Part shown: positions 10,583-22,225 of the stretch, piece by piece
How the letters are laid out: every line of letters starts with the position of its first letter
Position numbering within the stretch: position 1 is the stretch's first letter
Assembly (NCBI GenBank): GCA_022385805.1
Contig: MU277670.1
Location: forward strand, 405,875-469,874
Reading direction: 5' to 3'
Source: Pilatotrama ljubarskyi
Taxonomy: Eukaryota; Basidiomycota; Agaricomycetes; Polyporales; Polyporaceae
Length of the DNA: 64,000 bases
Position numbers and translations under genes: made by a program
The notes under the pieces: generated by a model
Database searches by the model: none
Told to the model about the DNA's origin: nothing
The model's input: only the letters and a program-made list of their open reading frames with translations

Positions 10583-11549
10583 ATGATAAGTATCCTCCGT
10601 GTGCCCTGGAAGCGCTGCGGCGTCGACTAACATGAGCTCTCGGGACTATACAGCTCTCCCAGCAAGCGTCGTATTGAGACCGACGTTATGAAGCTGTACG
10701 TGGGCACTCTAGCAACTTGAGTGATGCCGGTGTCCGGCGGGATGCTCATCGCACTGCACCTGAGATAGGCTCATGTCGGACTACGAGGTGAATCTCGTCA
10801 ACGACAACATGCAGGAGTTCTACGTCCGCTTCTTCGGCCCACCAGAGAGTGAGCATCCAATTTCCAGCCGTCTCCACCGTGTTCTTGACTGACCGCGCAA
10901 CCCTTCCGCTTATCCCCGCGTTCCGCCACACCGTCCCTACCGTACCGGATCGTCCTCTCACTTGCCCCTCAAAGCACCCTTCGCCGGTGGCGTGTGGAAG
11001 ATCCACGTCGAGCTGCCGGACCAGTATCCGTTCAAGTCGCCCAGCATCGGCTTCATGAACAAGATCTTTCATCCTAATATCGACGAGCTGTGCGTCTCCC
11101 GTTCTCCCGTTCATCTCCGCTCCGCTTCGCAGCGCATGCTCACTCCAGGATCGCTCCAGAAGCGGTTCGGTATGTCTCGACGTGATCAACCAGACGTGGT
11201 CGCCCATGTTCGGTGCGTATTCTTCCTCCCCCTCTGCCCCGGTGCGCATCCCGGTGCACGCTTACCGCTGAACTCGTTCATCGTAGACATGATCAACATC
11301 TTCGAGGTTTTCCTCCCGCAGCTGCTGCGCTACCCGAACCCGAACGACCCGCTGAACGGGGAGGCAGCGGCGCTGCTCATGCGCCATCCGAAGGAGTATG
11401 ACGCGAAGGTGAAGGAGTACGTGCAGCGGTTCGCGACTAAGGAGGCCGCGGACGCCGCCATGGATAAAGAAGACGAGGACGGCGAGGACGAGGAGATGAG
11501 CGACATCGGGAGCATCAGCGAGGACGATGCAGAGCCCATGGAGTCCTGA
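10583..11549 (+). CDS. UBC8: Ubiquitin-conjugating enzyme E2 H (Ubc8/UBE2H type)
   Basis: E2 enzyme of the UBE2H/Ubc8 class, which in yeast works with the GID/CTLH E3 ligase in catabolite-induced degradation of gluconeogenic enzymes. The joined protein reads [20 protein letters not shown].., then [35 protein letters not shown] and [13 protein letters not shown], where Cys is the catalytic residue, followed by [11 protein letters not shown] and an acidic Asp/Glu/Ser tail typical of this class. Five introns are needed. The first is unusual: the ATG at 10583-10585 is followed directly by ATAAGT and only a join ending in AC at 10650-10651 yields the conserved N-terminus; canonical GT-AG choices run into stops. 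The stop is TGA at 11547-11549. The gene is convergent with the THOC5-like gene. Confidence 0.95.
10586..10651 (+). other. Putative AT-AC intron of UBC8
   Basis: A 66-nt interval starting ATAAGTATCC and ending GGGACTATAC, with a CTAAC branch-site-like element at 10627-10631, about 20 nt before the end. Removing it joins ATG directly to AGC TCT CCC AGC AAG and gives [16 protein letters not shown], the family N-terminus. The 5' end fits the U2-dependent AT-AC class (ATAAGT) rather than the U12 class (ATATCC). Confidence 0.72.
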
Positions 11550-12099
11550 GCGTGCGGTGCCCGTGTCGCGCGCAGTATCTCTCGTTGCACCCTTGTCGTC
11601 GGACTTGCACTCGTCTCCCTGGATTGGTCACTACCTCAGCTTCGCTTCTCTCCTCTCTCGCATACCACCATTGTCCATCTCCCACTTGTAATGCGTGCCG
11701 TTGCTGGTGCTGTCTGTACTTGATGTCGCTGTAACATTACTCATCGTCGTCGCCCGTTTCCTTTGGCTCGCACCATCCGGAATCATCATTGTAAACACTG
11801 TAGATCACGTCACCCTGCTATACACACTTCACGGTGCGAGTGGCCACATCCCTTCTGCATATCCCCAAACAAAACGTCCTATACTCGCGACCCTGGTGGA
11901 CCGCTACGCTCCTGACCCCGGCGATCGTACTCTTCACCGCACGGCGTGCCCTTTGGTCGTCAGCCATGCGTCGGACGTCCTCCGAAATGCTCCGAGAGAC
12001 GACGATCGAGCCATAGTCAGGCCGATAGTGTGGCCAAGGAGCAGCCAACGCCACTGGAACAACGAGCAGACGGCTACCTCAAGACGCTTGACTCATTTT
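11550..12099. other. Intergenic between convergent UBC8 and THOC5-like genes
   Basis: Shared 3' flank of two converging genes. Nothing further recognised; open frames at 11695-12207 overlap the end of the minus-strand gene and show no domain. Confidence 0.5.
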
Positions 12100-12933
12100 T
12101 CAACTAGGCGCAGGTGTAGAGGGGTTTGTGGCGGGGGGCAGCGGATTCGACTGCACCAGGTCGTTGACTTTCTTCTGAGCCTCGAGCGCGGACTGTACGG
12201 GGTATAAATGAGCCGGGCTAGCCCATAGAACAGTGGATTGCACGACCAACCTTCAACAGGCCGTCTATATGCGCCTTGACGCTGTCCATGGTGGCGGCCT
12301 TGGTCCTGCTCTCCTTGAGGAGCGCCTCCTTCTCCTTGACGAGCTCTTTCCGTCTCTGGTCAAGTCTGGATTTGGGTTAGTGGTAAGTCATACGCCGACA
12401 ATGCGGACCCGCGCACCTCTGTCGCTCAGAGAGCTCAAAGCTGAGACGGTTCAGCATAAGCTGATGCTCGTCCGCAAGCACCTCCTCGGTTCGCGCCTCT
12501 TCAGGCGCAAGCTGCGTGAATTCCTCGAGCGAGTGAACGGGGATATCCTGGTGGATGGACCTAGCGAACGCGATTGTAAGTCTCCCTGTGCGTGGTATCC
12601 TGCGCGCTTTGGTACGTACGCGAACCGACGACACTTCTCGATCTCGCGCTCCAGATGTCTCTTCTCGTACAGCAGATTTTGCAGCGTCAGATGTGTCTGG
12701 TCCATCTCATGGCGCGCGTCCGCTGTCGCCTGCTTGTGCGCGCGCGTCGCATGGTTGGCGGCTCTGTTGAGTGCTTTGAGGCGGGCGAAGAGGGCGCCGG
12801 CGCGGATCTGGACGAGGGCAGGGTCGTGGTTGAGAAAGGCGGAGGAGACGAGGTCGCGGAGGGCGTCGAGCTCGCTGTCGGGCGACGGCGGGAGGAGGAG
12901 GTCGTCGTCGTGTGTGGGAGCCATGGCGGTCAT
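12100..12933 (-). CDS. THOC5: THO complex subunit, THOC5/FMIP-like
   Basis: Subunit of the THO part of TREX, which couples transcription with mRNA export in the nucleus. The diagnostic block is LTLQNLLYEKRHLEREIEKC (about 12640-12700), matching the FMIP/THOC5 signature LQNLLYE..HL.KEI.KC, preceded by an Ala-rich coiled-coil stretch (LKALNRAANHATRAHKQATADARHEMDQ). After an intron follow the THOC5-like SLEEFTQLAPEEAR and HQLMLNRLSFELSERQR, then a coiled coil with LDQRRKELVKEKEALLKE. The last exon (12100-12170) ends VNDLVQSNPLPPATNPSTPAPS. The gene is much shorter than human THOC5, as is usual for fungal relatives. Start chosen at MTAMAP (12933); an in-frame Met at 13029 would add a non-conserved leader. 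Head to head with ZWF1. Confidence 0.8.
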
Positions 12934-13272
12934 GTGCGTCGTTGCTGCGAGCAGCGAGCGCTGAGGTTCGGGAAGACGCCGGGGCCGCCGGTCGGCGATG
13001 GTGGCGGGTGGGAAATAAACAGCAGCCAATGAGAGGACGGCGGAAGGACGGGCCGGTGGATTAGGAGGGAATCAGAGGTTGCATCATCGGAGAAGGCGAC
13101 GCTGCTGAACGAGCAATCGAAGCCTCGCTCTCACTCACGCGCGGCGGCAGCGCTCGCTCTCACTCTCCCAACTCCCAACAGCCACCCCTCAGGTAAGCAT
13201 CTCCTCCCCGTCTTTCTCTCTTTCTCCCCGACCACCACCACCCCCGCTCACCCCTTTCGCAGAACATCAGCC
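12934..13272. promoter_or_regulatory. Bidirectional promoter region, THOC5-like / ZWF1
   Basis: The 339 bp between two divergent starts. The side facing ZWF1 is pyrimidine-rich (13135-13260) and contains the likely 5' leader; no specific factor site can be named with confidence. Confidence 0.45.
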
Positions 13273-15190
13273 ATGGCAACCACAGGTCGTCCTCGCGCCA
13301 TGTCCGGCACCATCCCCTCCATGGAGTCCTCCGCGCACGAGGCTCTCAAGGACAACACCATCATCGTTGGTACGTCTCCCGTCGATATAGCACTCAGCTG
13401 GAGCACTCTTGCCGACGATGCACGCGAACCTCAGTGCTCGGTGCGTCTGGCGACCTCGCGAAGAAGAAGGTACGCGTCTCTATCTAATCTGCCCGCCGAT
13501 CCGCGCTCACCCCATCCAGACATATCCCGCCCTCTTCGGCCTCTATCGCATGGGCTTCCTGCCCCGCGATGTCAAAATTGTAGGCTACGCCCGCACCAAG
13601 ATGGACGATGCCGAGTACCACAAGCGCATCACCTCCTACATCAAGGTCGCCGACGACGATGCGGACGGCAAGTCCAAGGTCGAGGAGTTCAAGAAGTTCA
13701 CCTTCTACGTCTCTGGTGGCTATGAGGATTCGCCCTCCTTCGAGAACCTGAACAAGTTCCTCGAAGAGATCGAGTCGAAATACCAGTCCAAGGAACGCAA
13801 TCGCCTCTTCTACCTCGCTCTTCCTCCCAGCGTCTTCATCCCTGTCGCCCAGCACCTAAAGGAGCAGTGCTACTCCAAGGATGGCAAGAACCGCATCATC
13901 GTAGAAAAGCCCTTCGGCAAGGACCTCGAGTCTTGCCGTGTACTCCTCAGCTCACTCAAGCAGCACTGGACGGAAGACGAGACGTTCCGGATCGATCACT
14001 ACCTCGGCAAGGAGATGGTCAAGAACATGCTCGTCCTCCGCTTCGCCAACATCGCGCTCAGCGCTGCATGGGACAAGAACTCGATCAGCAACGTTCAGAT
14101 CACCTTCAAGGAGCCCTTCGGCACTGAGGGTCGCGGCGGCTACTTCGACGAGTTCGGTATCATCCGTGATGTCCTCCAGAACCGTAAGTTTCCCACTGCC
14201 CCCCACGACATGTACCTCCCCTGTGTGATCTATCATAGCAGATGCTAATGCCCATGGCATTTCCCCCAGACTTGCTGCAGGTTCTGAGTATCCTCACCAT
14301 GGAACGCCCCGTGTCCTTCTCGGCCGAGGACATCCGCGACGAGAAGGTGGGTGTGATGCTCCAATCGCAGTCAGACATCTATAGCTCACCGAAGCTTACT
14401 TTCACTTAGGTCAAGGTTCTCCGCGCCATCCCGCCCATTGAGCGGAGTGACACGCTCCTTGGCCAATATGTCGCGGCTAACGGCAAGCCCGGCTACCTCG
14501 ACGACGACACTGTCCCCCACAACTCTGTTTGCCCAACGTTCGCCGCGACCACGCTCTGGATCCACAACCCCCGGTGGGAAGGCGTACCTTTCATCCTGAA
14601 GGCCGGCAAAGGTTAGCCTATCCCGCGTTCACATACACTGGGGTCTTCTCGATAGCTTATCTGTATACCCGGCGAATAGCGCTCAACGAGGCCAAGGTCG
14701 AGGTCCGGATTCAATTCAAGGACGTCACGCAGGGCATCTTCAAGGACATCTCGCGCAACGAGCTAGTCATCCGCATTCAGCCGTCCGAGGCCGTGTACCT
14801 GAAGCTGAACACGAAGACGCCCGGCCTGAACACGCGCGCGATCCCGACCGAGATGGACCTCACGTACAAGCGCCGCTTCACCGAGGTCAAGATTCCGGAG
14901 GCGTACGAGTCTCTCATCCTGGACGCGCTCCGCGGCGACCACTCGAACTTCGTCCGTGACGACGAGCTCGACGTCGCGTGGAAGGTATGTATAATCCATC
15001 GACTCCTGGACGCTCCGAGCCTTATGTGCTAACTCCGCACGCGCAGATCTTCACACCTATCCTCCACTGGATAGATGGGAAGAACGGCCCCGCGCCCAAG
15101 CCCGTACCATACCCGTATGGCTCGCGGGGCCCGAAGGAGCTCGACTCCTTCATCGCGAAGTACGGCTACAAGCGCACGGTTCCCGAGTAG
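13273..15190 (+). CDS. ZWF1: Glucose-6-phosphate 1-dehydrogenase
   Basis: Oxidises glucose 6-phosphate with NADP+ in the first step of the oxidative pentose phosphate pathway, cytosolic. The nucleotide-binding fingerprint [19 protein letters not shown] is formed across the first introns (13436-13540). The active-site motif [14 protein letters not shown] is at 13988-14032, with its catalytic His, and is preceded by EKPFGKDL. Further conserved blocks are [16 protein letters not shown], split by an intron at 14183-14268, [17 protein letters not shown] split at about 14610-14680, and the C-terminal [13 protein letters not shown]. The joined protein is about 515 residues, normal for the family. 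ATG at 13273; stop TAG at 15188-15190. Seven or so short introns. No sign of damage. Confidence 0.97.
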
Positions 15191-15633
15191 TACGTCGCTA
15201 TCCCGCTCTCCTATGACCTACACCTCATTAATCCACTGCTACGTTGGCAGCACTTGGCCTCTCATGAACGTCGCTGCTCTCTGAGGTGCTATCGTCAACG
15301 CGCGGGTGTACGAGTAGCGCAGTCCTACATGAAGAATCGCAATTATATACATATCAACGCATTGCTGTCCCGGCTGTCATGGAGTCTGAAGGAGAGGTGG
15401 ATTGGGTGCTAGCACGTTGTAGGCGTCGGAGTGTAGCTATGTAGTCTGCCTCGGGCCGTGTACGCATCTGTGGCAGGAGAGAATCTGCATGGAAGACATA
15501 GAAGGTACGTCCAGTGAGAATGTATAGTCGCATTTGTGTGAGGTCTTGAGGGCATGTGCGACGAGGGGTGGTGAGGTCAATACACGAGGGCATGTACATG
15601 TGACCGAGCATCAGCTAGTTTGCAGCCAGGTAT
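15191..15633. other. Intergenic between convergent ZWF1 and F-box gene
   Basis: Shared 3' flank; no gene recognised. Confidence 0.5.
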
Positions 15634-16972
15634 TCACTCAGTGGACTGGATACTGGCGTATTTCCTCGACCACCTCTCCGACCGTATCATGTTACGTTGT
15701 AGAATGTCTACTGGGAGCGTCTTCTGCAGGACCGCCGCGCACAGCTCAAGAGGTAGCCCCGGTCGCACCACCATAATTACCACTTCCAGAGTCGAGAACC
15801 TCTGCACGGCTCGCGAGAGCAGCGGGGCGAGGTAACGCAACGTGCGAGTATACGCCTCCTCAGTCCGTGGTTCCGGGAGGACCCACTTGAGCTCACGAAG
15901 CGTGCCGGGCGAGATTTCGGAGAGGATGGTGCCGTAGGCTTTGCAGATCTCTTGATGCGCCTCCTCCACCGTCCATTTTTGCCGCATGAATCTGCCGTAG
16001 GACGGGATGCGCAGGGTCAAGCGCTCGAGGCGGGAGAGCGTGGTGGCTCCGAGGGCTCTCCACAGACCTGACACACGACGTGGAGGTGAGCAACCGCATG
16101 GTCCAAGCGAAGGCGATCAGGGGTGACGTACCGGGATCCTCATTGCGCACCACCGCATTACACAAGTTCAGATCCATGTCGCGAATGCCCTGGCCGTAAC
16201 AACGAAGGAGCTTGCCGACATGGCGCAAGGATAGGTCGTCGAAGGTTTCGATTCGCAGAGAGCGCAGATGCTCTTTATCCAGGCCGCCGCACTCGTAGTT
16301 GTAGTTTAGGATCGGGTCTTCGGACCCAATGATGCTGAGCTGCCGAACGAGAGGCGGGGGAATGCTGCCGGAGTCGGCGGTCGGCACATCCTTGAGGAAT
16401 ACCCATGCAGGCTCTTCTTCTCCGCCGCTGAGCTTCAGGTCGTCAATCTCAGTGAAGAGGCGCAGGAAGTCGAAGCGAGAACAGCGTTCGCCGAAGTAGG
16501 GAGCGCTGAGGACACCGATCATCGTGATCTTACTGAGCTTGAGGGGCTCGGCAGGTAGCGGGGTATGAGCGGGCCAGCCTAGCAGTGTGACGCCTAGAAG
16601 CCAGAGGTGGGCGACGTGGGGCAAGGCCCTCAGGATCTCGAAGAGCGTGAGTGGGTCAAGGGCCCGGGGGCGGTCTGTTGCTCTGAACATGCCGACGGAA
16701 AAGCTGAATTGGACGAGGAGCTCCTGGACGGTGGTCGCAATGCGCGGGTTAGAGCGGAGGAAACCGCGGAAGGGATCCAAGGGCCAGTCTGTGTGCAGTA
16801 AGACCTTCTTGTAGAGCAGGGGCTGGGCTATATCTCTCCATGCACGGCAGACAAGGGAGCATGCTCGGAGGGTGCGACGGTCCACAGAAAACCGGCGCCC
16901 CCTCTCGATATATTGCTGGAGGATTACGTGTACGATGTCGAGCGGGAGCTCTGCGACAGGCATTGGCTGCAT
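15634..16972 (-). CDS. F-box domain protein
   Basis: Likely substrate adaptor of an SCF ubiquitin ligase. The N-terminal F-box reads LPLDIVHVILQQYIERG..LRACSLVCRAWRDIAQPLLYKKVLL (residues about 9-60), a typical agaricomycete F-box with the W-R core. The remainder, roughly 360 residues, is Leu-rich with hydrophobic repeats (LRSLRIETFDDLSLRHVGKLL, LERLTLRIPSYGRFM) resembling irregular leucine-rich repeats used to bind substrates. One intron lies near 16065-16130 and joins NAVVRNEDPG to SGLWRALGATTLSRLERL. Stop at 15634, start ATG at 16972. Substrate unknown. Divergent from URA4, 237 bp away. F-box genes are numerous and fast evolving in this lineage, so no orthologue is named. Confidence 0.85.
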
Positions 16973-17209
16973 GGTCAGGAAGATTCCAAGGAGAGGCAGG
17001 AATCACAGAAAACCGGACGAGGAGGACGAGGACGAAAATGATACGAACCTGTTCATTGGCAGCACAGACGTACGCACCTACACAACGCCGACACCGCCCT
17101 CGAGCCTACGGCGGACACGTACGAATGATCGCGGTCACGGTCCACAACGGGCGCTTGTGAAAAGCGGTAAGCGGGGCACTCTCGGTGAACGCCGAAGCCT
17201 CCTGAGTGC
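16973..17209. promoter_or_regulatory. Bidirectional promoter region, F-box gene / URA4
   Basis: The 237 bp between divergent start codons; no open frame of note is required here. No defined element can be named. Confidence 0.4.
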
Positions 17210-18496
17210 ATGACTTCCACCATGTCTGCAGAAACCATCGCGGTCGCCTCGCCCGCTGATTTCCACGTCCACTTGCGCCAGGGCCAGCTCGCAGAAGTGG
17301 TCACCAAACATGTCCGCCAGGGTGGCTTCTCTCTGGCCTATGTCATGGCACGTTCCCCCTCCGGTCCTGTCCAGGTCGCATCTCATCTGCGCCGTACGCC
17401 GTAGCCCAACCTCAAGCCGCCCATCACGAGCACGGAACAAGCCCTGCTCTACAGGGCGCAGCTGCAGGCGATTGACCCCGGGGTCGAGTACCTCATGACG
17501 CTGTACCTGTGTCCTGAGCTCACGCCGGACGAAATACGCAAAGCCGCACGCACCGGCATCGTCGGTACGTACGATCGCTCGCGCCCCCCGTTCGCCTGCG
17601 TGCACCATCGGACGCCTCTCACCGCCTCTGCCGCAGGCGTCAAGTCGTACCCGCGCGGGGTGACGACGAACTCCGAGGGCGGCATCGAATCGTACGAAGC
17701 TTATTACCCCGTGTTCGCGGCGATGGAAGAAGAGGGCATGGTGCTCAACCTCCACGGGGAGGTGCCTGGCTCCGCCGCGACGAACACCTGCGTTTTGAAC
17801 GCCGAGCCCGCGTTCCTGCCGCACCTCCGGAAGCTGCACGCGCAGTTCCCGAAGCTGCGCATCGTCCTGGAGCACGCGACGACGCGCGCGGCGGTCGAGT
17901 GCGTGAAGAGCCTGGGGGACACGGTGGCATGCACGATCACCGCGCACCACCTCGCGCTGACGGTCGATGACTGGGCGGGGCAGTCGTGGCACTTCTGCAA
18001 GCCTGTGGCAAAGTACCCGGACGACCGGGCGGCGCTGCAGGAGGTCGTGAGAGAAGGTCCGGGCTCTCGTTATTCCCCCGAAGGGTGAGTTGCCGCAGTG
18101 TTCAGGATTCTTACGTCGCGCGTGCTGGCAGGGCATCCCCGCTTCTTCCTCGGATCGGACTCTGCGCCCCACCCGGCCGAGACGAAGGCGACGGCGTCGC
18201 CCACGCAGGCGTGCGCTGCGGGCGTGTACACGTCTCCGATCCTGCTGCCGCTTGTGGCGCATCTGCTAGAGTCGTTCGACGCGTTGGACAAGCTCGAAGG
18301 GTTCGTGAGCAGCCACGGACGTGCGTTCTATGGGCGTCCCGTGACAGAGAGCGACAGACGGGTCGTTCTCCGACGGGCGTCTGACAAGGTGGTCGGGATC
18401 GAGGGCTATGGCACTGGCGCGACACACGTAGTGCCGTTCTGGGCTGGAAAGACGATCGGGTGGGAAATCGTAGAGGAGAAAGAAGAAGTCTGGTGA
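17210..18496 (+). CDS. URA4: Dihydroorotase
   Basis: Third step of de novo pyrimidine synthesis: carbamoyl aspartate to dihydroorotate, by a monofunctional amidohydrolase with two metal ions. The metal ligands are visible: HVH in DFHVHLRQG (17255-17290), the Lys expected to be carboxylated in GVKSYPRG (17637), His in LNLHGE and LEHATT, and the catalytic Asp in FLGSDSAPH (about 18147-18173). The product-binding Asn is in VMPNLKPP, which forms only if the intron 17348-17404 starts with GC. Two more introns lie at about 17566-17636 and 18056-18131. Start ATG at 17210, or the in-frame ATG at 17222; stop TGA at 18494-18496. Length about 350 residues, as in yeast Ura4. Confidence 0.96.
17348..17404 (+). 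other. Putative GC-AG intron of URA4
   Basis: Begins GCACGT directly after GTC ATG and ends GTAG before CCC AAC CTC. Its removal, in phase 0, restores the dihydroorotase motif VMPNLKPP. The nearest GT donor, at 17342, would delete Val-Met from this motif. Confidence 0.7.
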
Positions 18497-19351
18497 GCGA
18501 ACAGGAGAGCGTGGAAAGGAGAGGAGTAATAGTTGGTTGTATGAATAAGTGCCAGGCAGGCCAGAATGACAGGGAAACTACTCGGCCCCGCTACGGACGT
18601 AGAAGAGAGTGGGGGCTAGAGAAGCTGGGTTGCCTTGACGGTCGCGACGGGTGTGAGAGCATGCACGGCTGCAATGAGCTGCGTCGACTGCACAAACTGA
18701 AGTGTATCGCACATTGTTTGTCATTGAGGCGCACGACAAGAGGGGGGTTAGGAGAGGACGACGGGCGGTGAGTTGGAGGTGGAAGCGGAGACGAGATTGA
18801 GTGCGGGAGGAGCAGATCTGGATCTCGATCGAGAGAGCGGGCACGTGGCGAAGTGTCGATTGAGGTACGACGATCGGCGACCTCCAGGATTCGTTCCCTC
18901 TCGCTCGCGCACTGCTCCTTGTCTTGCACCTCCATCACCTCCTGCGCGCGCAGATGCGGCGCCGTTCTTCTTGGATATGACGGACAGATTGGGAGCGACA
19001 GAGCGCGGCCGTCCCGAGGAGGACGGGGCGTGGGTGGGCAGCGACGGAGGGGGGAATGGGAGGGCCAGATCCGGGGAGAGGCGCAGACGGGGGGAGGATC
19101 GGTGGGAGGACGGGCATGAGGCCGAGGGAGAGGCTGCGAATCGCGCAGAGGAGGGAGCACATCGCCCTCGGTCGCGTCTCTCGCCCCGGCGTCCCCGCCC
19201 CAGCCCAGATCGCCCGTCCCTCTCCCCCCTCCCGCGATCCCACCGCCCGACTGCGCAGGCTACATCTACATCTACCACTCACTCTCCTGCTACCGCCTCG
19301 GCTTCCCGTGCTAGTCCTCTTCCTTCCTCCTCCAACACTCCAAATAACACC
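18497..19351. other. Intergenic, 5' flank of RING-LON gene
   Basis: No gene is recognised with confidence. Long open frames on both strands (18591-19278 minus, 18773-19351 plus) are very rich in Arg, Ser, Pro and Gly, which is typical of chance frames in biased DNA. The plus-strand frame runs without a stop into the RING-LON gene, but it starts with no ATG and lacks a domain. Confidence 0.45.
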
Positions 19352-22225
19352 ATGACTCCCCCCTCCCTCCTCCCGCTCCTCTACTGTCCCCTCTGCTCCC
19401 CACCCGCTCTCCTCCGCGCACCCGTAACCCTCCAGTGCGGTCACACGTTCTGCGCAGCCCACTTCACGCCGTACAGTGCTCCGTCTACCTCCAAAGCCAC
19501 CGACGCTGCGCCCTCGCTGCCCTCATGTCCTCTGCCGACCTGCTCCTCGACGTCGCGCCCACCACTCTGCTCACACCCACCGCCCCTTGACGTCACCGTG
19601 AACAAAGTCATCGGCATTCTCAGCACCCCGGAGACGGAAGACGTTCCCCCACCATCTTTTCATGACGACTCGGACGAGCGCACGGATTCCGAGTACGAGG
19701 TTGACTCGGATTCAGATCTCGAGTACCTCCCACTTCCACCCCAGTCCCCCCAGTCCCCCGCAAGCGTCGCGTCTCGGTCAGCTTCCTCGCCCGTACGAGA
19801 TCCTGACCCAGCCGGGCTCGTCTCAAGGTCGTTGCCGCCCCGTGTTGACACCCGTCACCGCTCCCGGTCGCGCTCGCAGCCAAGTCCGCGTCTCCCTCCC
19901 CGCAAGCGCAGGCGACATCTTCATCGCCGTGTCTCACCCACGTCTCGCTCGCAGCCACACCGCAGCGACCACGATCCACAAGCGCGCCTAGAAAAGGAGC
20001 TGCTGTCCGAGCTGACATGCGAGATCTGCTTCGGACTCCTTTGGCAACCCCTCACTACGCCATGTCAACATGTGAGTACTCGTGCTTCGTCGTTCTCCAC
20101 GTCTCTCTCCTCTGGTGCTCGGTCGTCTTCCCTATCGAATCCCGGACCGCTCATCTTCTCATTATGATTTTGGTGGTCCGGACCGAGGTTAATGCAGCCT
20201 GAGATCGCGACCTCCTGCATCGTGAGCGATTCCGTCCCTTCCGGAGTCGCGTTCGTTGCAGGAGAGGGCCTTCACATCGCGATTCTCGGGCCCGGTCTCG
20301 ATCACAACTCCTAGTGCACGACTATCACCCAGCTCGCACATTGTGTTCTGCGTCCGTGAGACCAGATCTAGCGCACTGTCTGCATCTCGTTCCAAATGTC
20401 GTTGCGGTGCAGAGGCCTGCCCGATCAGGAGGCGGGAGTCCAGATGCGGTATGCGAGCGGGGTGTGTTCTGGTACTTCCGCCTTCTTTCTGCCGACCTGG
20501 ACCGGTCGTCCTACGTCCCCGTTGTGTTCGATCGATACTCGGGTTTGTGATCGGTATGTTTGGGAAGTAGGCCTCACGATCGGCTACATATAGCCAGCAC
20601 GCAGGCAAACGCTATGTCAGCCGGGTTGTCGTCCTCGCCTTTGAGACACATACTCTACCTTGCTGTGTTAGGCGACTTACTGACCCCTTCACCCGGGTAG
20701 ACGTTTTGCACTCGCTGTCTCTTCCGGTCGCTCGACCACAGTCAGTCCTGTCCACTCTGCAGACAGAAGCTCCCGGGATACGATTACTTTCAGCAACATC
20801 CGTGTAACAAGGTCATCTTGGCTATCAGTACGTACTGCGAGCTTCCCGCAACGTCATCGGGTGCTGATAACGGGGTTACAGTCCTCAGGGCCTTCCCAGA
20901 GGCATACGCCGAGCGCGGCGCTACGATCGAGGCGGAAGAGCGCGATGCGCGCCTCGATACGCCAGTATTCGTCTGTCAATTGAGCTTCCCAGGCATGCCG
21001 ACGATGCTGCACTTCTTTGAACCCCGGTATGCTGTATCCTGTTTCAGCTGTCGACGATCTGCTGACGGTCTCATAGATACCGACTGATGCTTCGACGGTG
21101 TCTGGATTCGCCGCATCCCTGCTTTGGCATGATCCCGCCTCCGCGGGCGGCGCCGTCCGCATCCGCTGGCGGGTCAAGTACAGGCAACGACTACGGGACG
21201 ATGCTTGCTATCCGCAACGTGCAGATGCTCCCCGACGGGCGCAGCCTCGTGGAAACCTGGGGTACCTGGCGCTTCCGAATCATGGAGCGTGGCACGCTTG
21301 ACGGCTACATGGTCGCGCGGATAGAGCGTATCGAGGATTACGAGGAGGAGCTCGACGATGGCGCCGTCGGAACCGAGAACGCGACCGAGGACGATCGAAG
21401 TGCAGACGCTGCTCGATCGCAAGCGGAGGAAAGCGCCAGGCAAAGCCCGAGTGGAGATCATAGCGTGGGAACGCATTTAGCACCTGCGCGCGAGGAGGAA
21501 CAGTTTGAGGCCGCAGTCAGAGCTGAGCTCGAAGATGCGACGACAGCCGCTCAAGGAGCATCATCTTCGGTCCCTGGATCGCGCCCCGGCGCGATCCAAG
21601 CCTCTTCGTCGATGGGTGCAACAGAACGTTCCACTTCTATCCAGGACCGTGACTTGCATGCCCGACCGACGCCAAGCACGTCCGACGACAAGAGCGCAGA
21701 GGCTGTGGGTGCTATACCCCCTTCCCCGCAGACCGCCCGTGCACCGACGAATGCGGAGCTTATGGCCAAGTGCCACGCATTCATCGATCAGATGCGGGAG
21801 GGAACGCCGTGGGTCGTCCAGCACCTGAACAACAACTATGTGCCGATGCCCAGCGATGCCGCGAGCTTCAGTTTCTGGATGGCGCTGGTACGTCTCTGTC
21901 GCCGCCTTCACCACAGTGGCACGAGCAATCTGACGTCCCTTTGAAATTGCACACAGCTCCTTCCGATAGATGAGCACGAGAAGGCGAAGCTGCTCCCAAT
22001 TCGCTCCCCGCGACTGCGGCTGCGGCTCGTCGTGCACTGGATCGAGCAGCTGAACAGCAACTGGTACGTGTCCCTCCCCTCCTTCCCCCCTCCTCCTCCC
22101 CGCGCTATGTGAGTTGTCGTCCGGGCCTGATCGCAATCGTTCTCTCCCCCCGTGATCAAGGGATCGTGCTTATGCGTCTGCGTCTGCTTGGCAGGTGGTT
22201 CTCTGGCGGGTGCGTCGTGTGCTAG
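19352..22225 (+). CDS. crgA: RING-LON protein, CrgA-like E3 ligase candidate, CaaX terminus
   Basis: Two RING fingers and a LON substrate-binding domain, the layout of LONRF proteins and of fungal CrgA, a repressor of light-induced carotenoid synthesis in Mucor. RING 1 starts at residue 11 (CPLCSPPALLRAPVTLQCGH.FC..H). Then come an acidic and Ser/Pro/Arg-rich linker and RING 2, LTCEICFGLLWQPLTTPCQH joined over a long intron (20071-20699) to TFCTRCLFRSL..CPLC. The LON domain runs from VFVCQLSFPGMPTMLHFFEPRYRLM to WMALLLPIDEHEKAKLL. The strong donor GTACGT at about 22064 joined to the acceptor at about 22194 gives an end of WWFSGGCVVC, a CaaX-type prenylation box as reported for CrgA. An alternative donor (gtgtcc) would instead give a transmembrane tail ending at 22386. 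Start chosen just before RING 1. Confidence 0.85.

Noticed and set aside
18591..19278. Long open frames on both strands upstream of the RING-LON gene
   Set aside because: Arg/Pro/Ser-rich composition, mutually overlapping, no domain, and no ATG for the plus-strand extension; typical chance frames in GC-rich promoter DNA.
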